Positions 7,993-17,042 of a stretch of 64,000 nt of DNA are shown here, one piece after another. Both the position numbers and the translations under genes were made by a program. This DNA comes from Parabacteroides johnsonii DSM 18315 (GTDB lineage: Bacteria > Bacteroidota > Bacteroidia > Bacteroidales > Tannerellaceae), in contig NZ_CP102285.1 in the NCBI RefSeq assembly GCF_025151045.1, forward strand, positions 2,232,001 to 2,296,000. Direction: 5' to 3'. The stretch's first letter is position 1; each line of letters begins with the position of its first letter. The notes beneath the pieces are model-generated. The model saw nothing but the letters and a program-made list of their open reading frames with translations, had not been told where the DNA came from and did not search any database.

Positions 7993-9840
7993 TCATTTGC
8001 CTGCAAGCCGAGTGTGTTCAAATACCAACATCTGACAATGCTTGCAGTCAAACTGCAACCGGAGGCACGTATCTTTATAAAGCAGATAATACGGCTCCTT
8101 ATAGGGAGACTTGTTCTTCTGATAAGTAGGACACCACCCCATGCTGTAGCGCAGGCAGTGCTTGGTAAACATCAGCGGAACATCTTTCCGGGGAGACAGT
8201 TCGAAAGCCGGGTCAACCTGTTCCACCCCGTGGTCCTGGTAGAACGAACGGGCTTTCCCGTTGGCGACATTCCCCAAATACGTCAGGCTGCGTTCAGGGA
8301 AAGGTATCGGCTCGGACAGCCGCACACGTTTCACCGTCTCACGAGGATAACGGGCACGGCGAACTTCCAACAACTTCTCCACTCCTCTACGGCGCATATC
8401 GGCGAGCAGAGAAGAGGGAACGAACCAGTTTTCAGACAAACCGACCACCACCTCCGAGGCCTCGAAAGGGGTATTCCCCAACTTAGATAGCTGTGTCCGG
8501 ATATTATCCTGTTGTTCACGGCGAGCCAACTCTTTTGCGAACGGCTCGGCCAGCATGATCCGTGCACCCGTCTCGTCCTCCATGCAAAGCGTAAAGCCGA
8601 AAGGATTGTCCAGGAACTCGATTTTCACAGACAGCCTGCGTTCGGCGGAAGGCTTGGCGAGCAGCTTATCAAAGACCTGGTCGAAATTGCGGTAAAGCGG
8701 AGTCTTGGGGGCAAGCTGCGGCATATCCAGCGGAAACACCCGGTTCGCCTCCACCCGGTTGACGCGGAAGCCCTCCAACTCGCCTTTCCTATTAAAGAAA
8801 ACAAGCCCGTCTCCGTTGTTCAACTGCTTCAAGCCGGCCACGGTAAAGGAATTGCCTTTGATCTCTTTGACCGTCCCGACAGGTTCACCCAGCGATTTAG
8901 GCGTATTGAAAGCGGTAATATCTGCCGTCCGCCCCTCCAAAAGGAACGGGGTGAAGCCTCGGTTAAAGCTCTTTTCGGCTACCGGCTCGAACGTATAAGT
9001 GCTTCGTCCGGCAGAAGCACGGCGATATTCCGGACGGCGGGACAGGACAGCGTCCAACTTCTTCCGGTAATAAGCTGTGATATTCTTGACATAATCGACA
9101 TCTTTCAACCGTCCTTCGATCTTAAGGGAAGAGACACCTGCATCCAACAGGGCTTCCAACTGGTCGGAACGGTTCATGTCCTTAAGCGAAAGCAGGTGTT
9201 TATGGGTGACGATCTCCGCTCCTGTCGCATCGACCATCGTATAGGGCAAGCGGCAGTATTGGGCGCACTCCCCACGATTGGCACTGCGTCCGCTCAAGGC
9301 GGCACTCAGGTAACATTGCCCGCTATAGCTGACGCATAGGGCGCCGTGCACGAATACTTCCAACGGGACGGTAGTCGCTTCCGCTATCCGGCGGATCTCA
9401 TTCAGCGAGAGTTCACGTGCCAGCACTACCTGCGTAAAGCCGGCGGCCTGGAGAAAGCGAACCTTTTCCGGCGTGCGATTATCCGTCTGCGTGCTGGCGT
9501 GAAGCGGGATAGGCGGCAGGTTCAGCCGGGTAATCCCCATATCCTGTACGATCAGGGCATCTGTTCCGGCATGCCAAAGATCCCAGATCATCCGTTCGGC
9601 TTCCTCCAACTCCTCTTCTTTCAGGATCGTGTTGAGCGTAACGTAGATACGGGCTCCATACAGGTGGGCATAATCGCAAAGCTCGCGTATATCTTCCAAA
9701 GAATTGCCGGCAGCGGCACGCGCACCGAACTTGGGCGCACCGATATAGACCGCATCGGCACCGTGATTAATCGCTTCCATCCCGCAATTAAGGTCTTTAG
9801 CCGGAGAGAGAAGTTCTATAGGACGGGATTTTGTTTGCAT
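7993..9840 (-). CDS. Peptidase U32 family protein
   Basis: A 615-residue protein beginning MQTKSRPIELLSPAKD. The N-terminal two thirds show the U32 hallmarks: ELLSPAKDLN at the start, GADAVYIGAPKFGARA, the HASTQTD strand, and the Cys-rich signature around EVFVHGALCVSYSGQCYLS and NRGECAQYCRLPY, followed by LKIEGRLKD. The length and the C-terminal Cys-containing tail (KHCLRYSMGWCP, DCKHCQMLVFEH) match the long Bacteroidetes version with a collagenase-like/DUF3656-type extension. U32 members include RlhA and TrhP, which act in RNA hydroxylation, as well as secreted collagenases. The lack of a signal peptide favours a cytoplasmic RNA-modification role here (inference). The start at 9838-9840 leaves 22 bp to metA upstream, so the two are probably cotranscribed. 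Confidence 0.85.
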   Translation of the reverse strand: MQTKSRPIELLSPAKDLNCGMEAINHGADAVYIGAPKFGARAAAGNSLEDIRELCDYAHLYGARIYVTLNTILKEEELEEAERMIWDLWHAGTDALIVQDMGITRLNLPPIPLHASTQTDNRTPEKVRFLQAAGFTQVVLARELSLNEIRRIAEATTVPLEVFVHGALCVSYSGQCYLSAALSGRSANRGECAQYCRLPYTMVDATGAEIVTHKHLLSLKDMNRSDQLEALLDAGVSSLKIEGRLKDVDYVKNITAYYRKKLDAVLSRRPEYRRASAGRSTYTFEPVAEKSFNRGFTPFLLEGRTADITAFNTPKSLGEPVGTVKEIKGNSFTVAGLKQLNNGDGLVFFNRKGELEGFRVNRVEANRVFPLDMPQLAPKTPLYRNFDQVFDKLLAKPSAERRLSVKIEFLDNPFGFTLCMEDETGARIMLAEPFAKELARREQQDNIRTQLSKLGNTPFEASEVVVGLSENWFVPSSLLADMRRRGVEKLLEVRRARYPRETVKRVRLSEPIPFPERSLTYLGNVANGKARSFYQDHGVEQVDPAFELSPRKDVPLMFTKHCLRYSMGWCPTYQKNKSPYKEPYYLLYKDTCLRLQFDCKHCQMLVFEHTRLAGK

Positions 9841-9862
9841 GCTATTATTTCTTATTTCTTGA

Positions 9863-10795
9863 TTACAAATCGCCCAACTTGCTGATATCCTCGATACGGA
9901 ACGGGGTTTCTTGATAGACATAGTAGTTCAGCCAGTTGGTGAACAGCAAATTGGCATGACCACGCCAACGGACCACCGGACCGAGGGCCGGATTGTTATT
10001 ACGGTAATAGTTGCGGGGGACGGCAATCGGCAACCCCTTGTTCACGTCGCGCATATACTCGTCGTTCAGCGTATAAGGCGAGTATTCGGAATGCCCGGTG
10101 ATAAAGAACTCGCGTCCTCCACGTGCCATCGCCATATAGACGCCCGACTCTTCGCTTTCGGACAAGAGCGTCAAATCGGGAACTTTCATCACATCCTCGC
10201 GGCGTATCTCCGTATGCCGGCTGTGCGGCACATAGAACTCATCGTCGAAGCCCCGGAAGATCGGCACATAAGGTTCGCGCAACGTATGGCGGAACACGCC
10301 GAACATCTTGGCAGGCAGATCATATTTGGGGACACCATAGAAATGGTACAAACCGGCTTGCGCCGCCCAGCATATATATAAGGTAGAAGTCACATGCGTA
10401 CGTGCCCAATCGAATATCTCGGTCACTTCCTCCCAATAGTTCACTTCCTCGAAAGGCATCTGCTCTACCGGGGCACCTGTGATAATCATGCCGTCGTAGA
10501 AATCATCCTGCATCTCGTCGAAGTCTTTATAAAACTCCTGCATATGCTCGATCGGCGTGTTCTTGGGAGTATGGCCTTTTATCTTCATAAAGTCAAGCTC
10601 CACTTGCAGGGGTGTATTACTCAGGAGACGAACAAGGTCTGTCTCCGTCGTGATCTTCAGCGGCATCAGGTTCAGCACAACCACACGTAGCGGACGAATG
10701 TCCTGCTCGGACGCACGCAACGAGTCCATCACAAAGATGTGCTCTTTCTTCAACAGCTCAACGGCCGGTAAGTTCTTCTGTAGGTTTAAAGGCAT
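9863..10795 (-). CDS. metA: Homoserine O-acyltransferase MetA (predicted acetyl-CoA specific)
   Basis: A 310-residue MetA protein, the family's normal length, catalysing the first committed step of methionine synthesis by acylating homoserine. Catalytic residues are visible: Cys142 in YICWAAQAG, His235 and Glu237 in ITGHSEYS. Residue 111 is Glu in [15 protein letters not shown]. Established work on this family shows that Glu at 111 gives acetyl-CoA preference and Gly gives succinyl-CoA, so this enzyme probably makes O-acetylhomoserine despite the usual succinyltransferase label. It is transcribed leftward with the U32 peptidase gene 22 bp downstream, from a predicted promoter at 10827. Confidence 0.95.
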   Translation of the reverse strand: MPLNLQKNLPAVELLKKEHIFVMDSLRASEQDIRPLRVVVLNLMPLKITTETDLVRLLSNTPLQVELDFMKIKGHTPKNTPIEHMQEFYKDFDEMQDDFYDGMIITGAPVEQMPFEEVNYWEEVTEIFDWARTHVTSTLYICWAAQAGLYHFYGVPKYDLPAKMFGVFRHTLREPYVPIFRGFDDEFYVPHSRHTEIRREDVMKVPDLTLLSESEESGVYMAMARGGREFFITGHSEYSPYTLNDEYMRDVNKGLPIAVPRNYYRNNNPALGPVVRWRGHANLLFTNWLNYYVYQETPFRIEDISKLGDL

Positions 10796-10826
10796 CTTCT
10801 TTCCTTGATATTATTTATATGAGGCA

Positions 10827-10834
10827 CAAAGATA
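10827..10834 (-). promoter_or_regulatory. Predicted -7 box for metA
   Basis: Reads TATCTTTG on the minus strand, 32-39 bp upstream of the metA ATG. The rest of the 10796-11044 gap shows no riboswitch fold I can support. Confidence 0.6.
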
Positions 10835-11044
10835 GTGAGAATTTCTCTTCCTACCCATTGTCAAAATGATAGTATGACTGCATCTATTTCAAAATAATAG
10901 GGCATCTATCCGGAATTACACTTGCGGGTAATATTTTTTAACATTCAAATAGACAACAAATATCCTTTTCTACTATCAAATTGCCTTCCTTTGAAAATAA
11001 ATCATTATTTCCCGCGTTAGTAGATGTATAACTTAAAATGGAAT

Positions 11045-13450
11045 ATGAAGATTCGTGCAATAGCTACGCTACTATTTATATTATTTTCGATATCTGCTTT
11101 CGGACAGGGACGTGCCAAAATCAGCGGTTACATCCGCGATGCAGACGGCAATCCGCTGGATTTGGTCAATATCCGAGTCAAGAACACGTTAAACGGGACG
11201 ATGAGTAATGAAAAAGGCCACTACTCGCTTTCGGTCGCTACCGGCGACTCGGTGACGCTGATCTACTCATGCTTAGGCTACAACAAGGCCGAGAGGATCC
11301 TGCCTCTGGTAACCAAAGATATGCGGCTCAATGTGCAGATGAACTATACATCACTTGAACTGGGAGAAGTCGTAGCCACCGCCATCCGCAAGCAGACAAC
11401 CACTCTCGAAACCCTGAATGCCGACCGCGTCAAGCTGCTCCCCGATCCTGCCGGAGGAAGTATTGAAAGCCTGGTCGTTACATTTGCCGGCGTTACTTCC
11501 AATAACGAACTGAGTTCGCAATACTCTGTACGCGGCGGCAGCTATGATGAGAACATCGTATATGTGAACGGACTGGAAGTGTTTCGTCCGCTGCTCATCC
11601 GTTCCGGACAACAGGAAGGGCTGAGTTTTATCAACCCGGACATGACAGAAGCCGTCAACTTTTCCGCCGGAGGATTTGAAGCCCGTTATGGAGACAAGAT
11701 GAGTTCCGTACTGGACATCACCTACAAAAAACCGAAAGGATTCGAAGGTTCTGCCTCCGCCAGCCTGTTGGGGGCCAATGCTTATGTGGGAAGTTCTTCC
11801 GGCAAGTTCACACAGGTGACCGGTTTCCGTTATAAAACAGGGCGCTCCCTTTTGAAAACAACCGATACGGATGCCGAATATGATCCGAATTTTATTGACT
11901 TGCAGACCTATATGACCTACCAGTTTGCCCCAAAATGGGAGATCAACTTCCTCGGGAACCTGGCCATAAACAATTACAAATTCATTCCCCACACCCGCGA
12001 AACATCTTTCGGAACGGCTACAAACGCAAAGAAGTTTAAAGTGTTCATGAGCGGCCAGGAACGGGACAAGTTCGAGACGCTATTCGGAGCACTCACTTTA
12101 AAGCATAACCTGAATGAGAATACGGAACTCGGCTTGCAGGCATCCGCATTCACCAGCAAGGAAGAGGAAGGATATGATATCGCCGGAGATTACTGGCTGG
12201 GAGATGCAGCCGAAGAAGGCGGCGGGGAAATAGAGAATCTATCCATAGCACGCTATAACGAGCACGCCCGCAACCGACTGCACTCCAACATCATGAATGT
12301 CGGACACTATGGTATCGCCCGCATGAAAAACAATACGTTGAAATGGGGTGCCACCGTCCAGTTGGAGAAAATCAACGACAAGATCAGTGAATGGGAAAAA
12401 CGCGATTCTGCCGGCTACTCGCTACCGCAAGGAGGCGGCAATGTCAACGTGATCGCCAACCTTTTCTCAGATAATGAACTGGAAAGCACACGTATTTCCG
12501 GCTATTTGCAGGATGTATTCAAGTTCCGTACCAAACAAGGGCTGTTCACGCTGGTCGGTGGTGTACGCGGTAGTTACTGGAGCTATAATAAGGAATTTAT
12601 ATTCAGTCCGCGTGCTTCAATCGGTTTCATTCCGAACTTCGACCAGAACCTGACATTCCGCTTGGCTTCCGGCCTGTATTATCAGTCTCCGTTCTATAAG
12701 GAATTGCGTACGACCGTGCAGGACGAACACGGCAACAGTATCATACAACTGAACAAAAATCTTAAATCGCAGCGCTCCATCCATGTCATTGCAGGAGGCG
12801 ATTATACATTCCGGGCATCCGGCAGGAATTTCAAAGTCAGTGCCGACATGTATTACAAAAAGTTGGATAACCTGAATCCTTATACGGTGGATAATGTCAA
12901 AATCCGATATTACGGTGAAAACTGCGCTGAGGGCCATGCGATGGGACTCGATGTCAAATTCTTCGGTGAATTTGTTCCGGGTACGGACTCCTGGATCAGC
13001 TTCTCCCTGATGAAAGCGGAGCAGAGCATCCGGGGGAGCGAATATGTCCCGATGCCAAACAGCCAAGGTTATAATGTTTCGCTTTTTTTCCAGGATTATT
13101 TTCCCGGTTACAAACGCGTCAAGCTGAACTTGAAAGGCGTCCTGTCCGGCGGCCTTCCCGTCACAGCCCCGCGCACAGGCTATGAGGACGGCTATTTCCG
13201 CACTCCGACCTACAAACGTGTAGACCTCGGTTTCTCTTACCAGCTTGCCGGGGGAACGGATGCGATTATGGACCGCGGATTCTTCCGCAATCTCAAGAAC
13301 ATTTGGCTCGGGCTCGACATTTTCAACCTGTTCGACATAAAGAATACAAGTTCCTATTATTGGATTACCAACATAGACAACCACCAGTACGCGATCCCGA
13401 ATTACTTGACCGGTCGGCAGTTGAATGTCCGTCTGATTGTTGACTTTTAA
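11045..13450 (+). CDS. TonB-dependent outer-membrane receptor
   Basis: An 801-residue outer-membrane protein. Signal peptide MKIRAIATLLFILFSISAFG; a carboxypeptidase-regulatory-like beta-sandwich at about 25-110 (ISGYIRDADGNPLDLVNIRV); a plug domain at about 130-230 (SQYSVRGGSYDENIVYVNGLEVF and SAGGFEARYGDKMSSVLDI); then a 22-strand-type barrel ending in the aromatic C-terminus LNVRLIVDF needed for outer-membrane assembly. No SusD-like partner follows, so it is not a classic SusCD glycan importer. A siderophore, metal or other small-ligand role is possible. I chose the ATG at 11045, which starts the signal peptide; another ATG 21 nt upstream is in frame. Confidence 0.9.
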   Translation: MKIRAIATLLFILFSISAFGQGRAKISGYIRDADGNPLDLVNIRVKNTLNGTMSNEKGHYSLSVATGDSVTLIYSCLGYNKAERILPLVTKDMRLNVQMNYTSLELGEVVATAIRKQTTTLETLNADRVKLLPDPAGGSIESLVVTFAGVTSNNELSSQYSVRGGSYDENIVYVNGLEVFRPLLIRSGQQEGLSFINPDMTEAVNFSAGGFEARYGDKMSSVLDITYKKPKGFEGSASASLLGANAYVGSSSGKFTQVTGFRYKTGRSLLKTTDTDAEYDPNFIDLQTYMTYQFAPKWEINFLGNLAINNYKFIPHTRETSFGTATNAKKFKVFMSGQERDKFETLFGALTLKHNLNENTELGLQASAFTSKEEEGYDIAGDYWLGDAAEEGGGEIENLSIARYNEHARNRLHSNIMNVGHYGIARMKNNTLKWGATVQLEKINDKISEWEKRDSAGYSLPQGGGNVNVIANLFSDNELESTRISGYLQDVFKFRTKQGLFTLVGGVRGSYWSYNKEFIFSPRASIGFIPNFDQNLTFRLASGLYYQSPFYKELRTTVQDEHGNSIIQLNKNLKSQRSIHVIAGGDYTFRASGRNFKVSADMYYKKLDNLNPYTVDNVKIRYYGENCAEGHAMGLDVKFFGEFVPGTDSWISFSLMKAEQSIRGSEYVPMPNSQGYNVSLFFQDYFPGYKRVKLNLKGVLSGGLPVTAPRTGYEDGYFRTPTYKRVDLGFSYQLAGGTDAIMDRGFFRNLKNIWLGLDIFNLFDIKNTSSYYWITNIDNHQYAIPNYLTGRQLNVRLIVDF

Positions 13451-13510
13451 ATTTATGATTTATGATTTATGATTTGCGATCGGCACATAAATCATAAATC
13501 ATAAATCACA
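13450..13510. repeat. Inverted pair of heptamer tandem repeats (ATTTATG type)
   Basis: The left arm has three tandem copies of ATTTATG and the right arm three copies of the complement (CATAAAT), separated by about 11 nt. It begins at the receptor stop codon, so it probably folds as an RNA hairpin and may terminate transcription before the mce promoter. Confidence 0.75.
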
Positions 13511-13539
13511 ATTTTTCTTTCCTAATTCATAAAAAAGTG

Positions 13540-13547
13540 TACCTTTG
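13540..13547 (+). promoter_or_regulatory. Predicted -7 box for the mce-mmd operon
   Basis: TACCTTTG matches TAnnTTTG, with a CTTT element 19 bp upstream as a poor -33. It lies 47 bp before the mce start. Confidence 0.6.
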
Positions 13548-13594
13548 TCCACATAGAACAAAAAACAATATTAAATCACTAAATTATTATTGAC

Positions 13595-14002
13595 ATGGAA
13601 CTTACACATATCGAACATTTGGGTATCGCAGTGAAGAGCATCGAAGCTTGTCTGCCGTATTATGAAGAAGTTTTGGGATTGAAATGCTACAACATCGAGG
13701 AAGTGGCAGACCAAAAAGTAAAAACCGCCTTCTTTAAAGTTGGCCAGACTAAGATCGAATTATTGGAACCGACAAGCGAAGACAGTACAATCGCTAAATT
13801 CATCGAAAAGAAAGGCGAAGGTATCCACCACATCGCATTTGCCGTTCCCGACGTACAGGCAGCATTGAACGAAGCCGAATCAAAAGGTGTCAAGCTGATC
13901 GACAAAGCTCCTCGCGGAGGTGCAGAAGGCTTGGACATCGCATTCCTTCACCCGAAATCGACTTGCAGCGTTCTGACCGAACTTTGCATGCCGGGAAAAT
14001 AA
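13595..14002 (+). CDS. mce: Methylmalonyl-CoA epimerase
   Basis: A 135-residue glyoxalase-fold (VOC) protein of normal length for the family. It interconverts (2R)- and (2S)-methylmalonyl-CoA, linking the mutase to the decarboxylase. The cobalt/metal ligands are visible: His8 in THIEHLGIAV, His in GEGIHHIAFAV near residue 79, and Glu129 in SVLTELCMPG. The two beta-alpha-beta3 modules run about 5-60 and 75-133. It is first in the methylmalonyl-CoA decarboxylase cluster. A repeat hairpin of about 80 bp separates it from mmdA, so expression of the two could be set separately. Confidence 0.95.
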   Translation: MELTHIEHLGIAVKSIEACLPYYEEVLGLKCYNIEEVADQKVKTAFFKVGQTKIELLEPTSEDSTIAKFIEKKGEGIHHIAFAVPDVQAALNEAESKGVKLIDKAPRGGAEGLDIAFLHPKSTCSVLTELCMPGK

Positions 14003-14004
14003 AA

Positions 14005-14084
14005 AACAATGGACAATTGAAAATGGACAATGGACAATTATTTGATGCTATTTAATTGTCAATTGTCAATTATCAATTGCCAAT
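14005..14084. repeat. Inverted pair of short tandem repeats (GACAATT type) inside the mmd operon
   Basis: The left arm carries repeated GGACAATT/GAAAAT units and the right arm repeated AATTGTC units (TTAATTGTCAATTGTCAATT), so the transcript can fold into a long AU-rich hairpin between mce and mmdA. The whole 119-bp gap is filled by this element plus a short leader. Confidence 0.7.
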
Positions 14085-14121
14085 CAAATAAGTTCATTTC
14101 TAACAACAAATCTATAGTACA

Positions 14122-15675
14122 ATGAGTAACCAACTTGAAAAAGTAAAGGAGCTTATCGCCCTTCGCGAAACAGCTCGTTTAGGTGGGGGAGAAAAAAGAA
14201 TTGAATCTCAGCACAAAAAAGGCAAATACACCGCACGCGAACGTATTGCCATGTTGCTGGATGAAGGAAGTTTTGAAGAATTCGATATGTTCGTACAACA
14301 CCGTTGTACAAACTTCGGTATTGAAAAAACTAAGTATCTGGGCGACGGTATCGTAACAGGTTACGGTACGATCGACGGACGCCTGGTCTATATTTATGCG
14401 CAGGATTTCACCGTGTTCGGTGGTGCTTTGTCTGAAGCGCTGGCCATGAAGATCTGTAAAGTCATGGATCAGGCAATGAAGATGGGAGCTCCCGTTATCG
14501 GCTTGAACGACTCGGGTGGTGCACGTATCCAGGAAGGCGTAAACGCTTTGGCCGGTTACGCAGAAATCTTCCAGCGTAATATCTTAGCATCCGGTGTTAT
14601 TCCTCAGATTTCCGGTATCTTCGGTCCATGTGCCGGTGGTGCGGTTTATTCTCCTGCCCTGACAGACTTCAACATTATGACTCGTGGAACAAGCTATATG
14701 TTCCTGACCGGTCCGAAAGTAGTAAAAACAGTTACAGGCGAGGACGTTACACAAGAGCAGTTAGGTGGAGCAAGCGTACACACGACCAAATCCGGTGTGG
14801 CCCACTTTGCAGTTGATACGGAAGAAGACGGTTTGCAGTTGATACGCAAATTGATTAGCTTCCTGCCACAGAACAACCTGGAAGAAACTCCGCTGATCGA
14901 ATGTAAAGATCCGATCGACCGTCTGGATGACAACCTGAACGACATCATCCCTGACAATCCTAACCAGGCTTATGATATGTACGACGTAATCGGAACCATC
15001 ATCGATAACGGTGAATTCCTGGAAGTACATGCCGACTATGCCAAGAACATTATCGTAGGTTTCGCCCGTTTCAACGGCCAGACTGTCGGTATCGTAGCCA
15101 ACCAGCCGAAAGTAATGGCAGGCTGTCTGGACAGCAACGCTTCCCGCAAGGCAGGCCGTTTCGTCCGTTTCTGTGACGCTTTCAACATTCCTCTGGTTAC
15201 ATTGGTTGACGTACCGGGATTCTTACCGGGTACAGGCCAGGAATATAACGGCGTTATCCTGCACGGAGCTAAATTGCTTTACGCTTACGGTGAAGCTACA
15301 GTGCCCAAAGTTACTGTAACATTGCGCAAATCTTACGGTGGCGCTTACTGTGTGATGAGTTCCAAACATCTGCGTGGCGATATGAACTACGCATGGCCGA
15401 CAGCCGAAATTGCAGTTATGGGTCCGAGCGGTGCTGTAGAAGTGATCTTCGCAAAAGAAGTGGCTGCCTCGGAAGATCCGAAAGCTTGCGCAGCAGAAAA
15501 AGAAGCCGAATACAAAAAAGCATTTGCAAACCCGTATAATGCCGCTCAATATGGCTATATCGACGATGTTATCGAACCTCGTAACACTCGTTTCCGTATT
15601 ATTCGTGCTTTACAACAATTGCAGACTAAGAAGTTAAGCAATCCTGCTAAGAAACATGACAATCTGCCTCTATAA
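14122..15675 (+). CDS. mmdA: Methylmalonyl-CoA decarboxylase carboxyltransferase subunit (MmdA)
   Basis: A 517-residue biotin-dependent carboxyltransferase of the propionyl-CoA carboxylase beta type. It moves the carboxyl group of (S)-methylmalonyl-CoA to biotin, releasing propionyl-CoA. The N-terminal crotonase-like half shows [27 protein letters not shown] and [12 protein letters not shown]. The C-terminal half shows [16 protein letters not shown], the oxyanion region [12 protein letters not shown] and [11 protein letters not shown]. Followed by LTD/OadG, biotin-carrier and OadB genes, it belongs to the sodium-pumping methylmalonyl-CoA decarboxylase rather than to an ATP-dependent carboxylase, as no biotin carboxylase is present. 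This is the propionate-forming step of the succinate pathway in Bacteroidales. Confidence 0.95.
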   Translation: MSNQLEKVKELIALRETARLGGGEKRIESQHKKGKYTARERIAMLLDEGSFEEFDMFVQHRCTNFGIEKTKYLGDGIVTGYGTIDGRLVYIYAQDFTVFGGALSEALAMKICKVMDQAMKMGAPVIGLNDSGGARIQEGVNALAGYAEIFQRNILASGVIPQISGIFGPCAGGAVYSPALTDFNIMTRGTSYMFLTGPKVVKTVTGEDVTQEQLGGASVHTTKSGVAHFAVDTEEDGLQLIRKLISFLPQNNLEETPLIECKDPIDRLDDNLNDIIPDNPNQAYDMYDVIGTIIDNGEFLEVHADYAKNIIVGFARFNGQTVGIVANQPKVMAGCLDSNASRKAGRFVRFCDAFNIPLVTLVDVPGFLPGTGQEYNGVILHGAKLLYAYGEATVPKVTVTLRKSYGGAYCVMSSKHLRGDMNYAWPTAEIAVMGPSGAVEVIFAKEVAASEDPKACAAEKEAEYKKAFANPYNAAQYGYIDDVIEPRNTRFRIIRALQQLQTKKLSNPAKKHDNLPL

Positions 15676-15690
15676 TTCTTAAAACAGGAA

Positions 15691-16584
15691 ATGATTATGA
15701 TGAATAAGAAAATAGGGGTATTGCTGCTGTTTGCTTTGCTCGTTTCATTCGGGGCAAAAGCACAGCTCGCAACCTCCATGCGAATAAATGAAGTGCTGGT
15801 CATCAACGAAGATAACTTTGTCGATGACTACGGTAAACGTCACGGCTGGATCGAATTGTATAATTCCTCCGCCGGAACGGTGAACATCGCAGGATGTTTT
15901 CTGACGGACGACAAAAACAATCCGAAGAAATATCCGATCCCTAAAGGAGATGTATTGACACAGATTCCTCCGGGACAGCACGTGCTCTTCTGGGCAGACA
16001 ATGAACCGGACCGGGGTACATTCCATGTCAGTTTTTCTTTGGATCCGACCAAAGAGAACTATGTAGCCTTATATAATGCGGACGGAAAAACCTTGATCGA
16101 CGAAGTGACTATACCTGCAGGACAGGTAGCAGACGTCAGTTTCGGACGTATTATCGATGGTAAGGAAGAATGGGCACAGTTAACAAAAGTAACTCCCAGC
16201 ACAAATAACCTGACACTGGACTCAAATGAAAAGATAGACAATTTCAAGGAAAACGACTCTTGGGGTATCGGTATGACCATTACTGCTATGGCAGTGGTAT
16301 TCCTTGGATTATTCCTGTTGTATGTTATCTTCAAACAGATTGGAAAAATTTCCATCGCCGTCAGCAAACGAAATGCCAAGAAAGCAGCTGGAACCACACC
16401 TATTGCAGACAATGCAGGACAGGAATCCGGAGAAATATTCGCGGCCATCGGTGCTGCCCTTTATGAGATCAGCGACGACAACCACGATATCGAGAATACC
16501 GTGCTCACAATCCGTAAGGTGCAACGTGCTTATTCACCCTGGAGTTCCAAAATATACGGTTTGCGTGAAATGCCCAAAAAGTAA
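15691..16584 (+). CDS. Lamin-tail-domain/OadG fusion, gamma-type subunit of the Na+-pumping decarboxylase
   Basis: A 297-residue protein. Signal peptide (MNKKIGVLLLFALLVSFG) cleaved near AKAQ; a lamin-tail-domain-like beta-sandwich at about 28-150 (MRINEVLVINED, RHGWIELYNSS, NIAGCFLTDD, PPGQHVLFWADN); then one transmembrane helix at about 190-215 (GIGMTITAMAVVFLGLFLL) with the OadG pattern, and a cytoplasmic tail. OadG-type subunits anchor and assemble the decarboxylase. The LTD would face the periplasm and is an addition seen in Bacteroidetes; its role is unknown. ATGs at 15691, 15697 and 15700 are all possible. It lies 15 bp after mmdA and 22 bp before the carrier gene, so it is in the operon. 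Confidence 0.85.
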   Translation: MIMMNKKIGVLLLFALLVSFGAKAQLATSMRINEVLVINEDNFVDDYGKRHGWIELYNSSAGTVNIAGCFLTDDKNNPKKYPIPKGDVLTQIPPGQHVLFWADNEPDRGTFHVSFSLDPTKENYVALYNADGKTLIDEVTIPAGQVADVSFGRIIDGKEEWAQLTKVTPSTNNLTLDSNEKIDNFKENDSWGIGMTITAMAVVFLGLFLLYVIFKQIGKISIAVSKRNAKKAAGTTPIADNAGQESGEIFAAIGAALYEISDDNHDIENTVLTIRKVQRAYSPWSSKIYGLREMPKK

Positions 16585-16606
16585 TCACCCCTAAAAACAA
16601 ACAAGA

Positions 16607-17038
16607 ATGAAAAGTTTCAAATATACCATCAATGGTAATGTATATAAAGTACATATTAACTCAATTGTAGAAGATGTAGCCGAAGTGGAAGTAAACGGCA
16701 CTCCTTATCAGGTAAAAATGGAGAAACCGGCTAAAAAACAAATGGTGACATTAAAACGTCCCGCACAAGCTCCTACCACAGCAAGTGGTGAACCTGTTAT
16801 TTCACGTCCGGCAGCCTCTACAACCAAAGGAGCAGTCAAAACTCCGCTACCAGGCGTAATCCTGCAAATAAAATGTAACGTCGGCGACACAGTGAAGAGA
16901 GGACAAACCCTGCTTGTCCTTGAAGCTATGAAGATGGAAAACAACATCAACGCCGATCGTGACGGCAAGATCATCGAAATAAAAGTAAACAAGGGGGATT
17001 CAGTGCTGGAAGGTGCCGACCTCGTCGTAATAGGATAA
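16607..17038 (+). CDS. mmdC: Biotin carboxyl carrier subunit of methylmalonyl-CoA decarboxylase
   Basis: A 143-residue biotinyl protein. The C-terminal biotinyl/lipoyl domain covers about 72-143, with the biotinylated Lys in the canonical EAMKMENN motif. It is preceded by a flexible Ala/Pro/Thr-rich linker (about 45-70) and an N-terminal beta region. The biotin arm shuttles carboxyl between the MmdA carboxyltransferase and the membrane OadB pump. It is placed between the OadG-fusion gene and oadB with only 4 bp to the latter, consistent with translational coupling in one operon. Confidence 0.95.
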   Translation: MKSFKYTINGNVYKVHINSIVEDVAEVEVNGTPYQVKMEKPAKKQMVTLKRPAQAPTTASGEPVISRPAASTTKGAVKTPLPGVILQIKCNVGDTVKRGQTLLVLEAMKMENNINADRDGKIIEIKVNKGDSVLEGADLVVIG

Positions 17039-17042
17039 TATT

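Noticed and set aside
8512..9339. Long plus-strand frames opposite the U32 peptidase gene and elsewhere opposite lon, mreB and purH
   Set aside because: They are shadows of well-supported genes in other frames, without motifs, promoters or independent start signals.
10796..11044. SAM riboswitch upstream of metA
   Set aside because: The leader between the predicted -7 box and the ATG is only about 30 nt, too short for a known SAM-sensing fold.
14122..15675. Propionyl-CoA carboxylase beta subunit
   Set aside because: The sequence family is shared, but the neighbouring OadG-type, carrier and OadB genes and the lack of a biotin carboxylase indicate the sodium-pumping decarboxylase.
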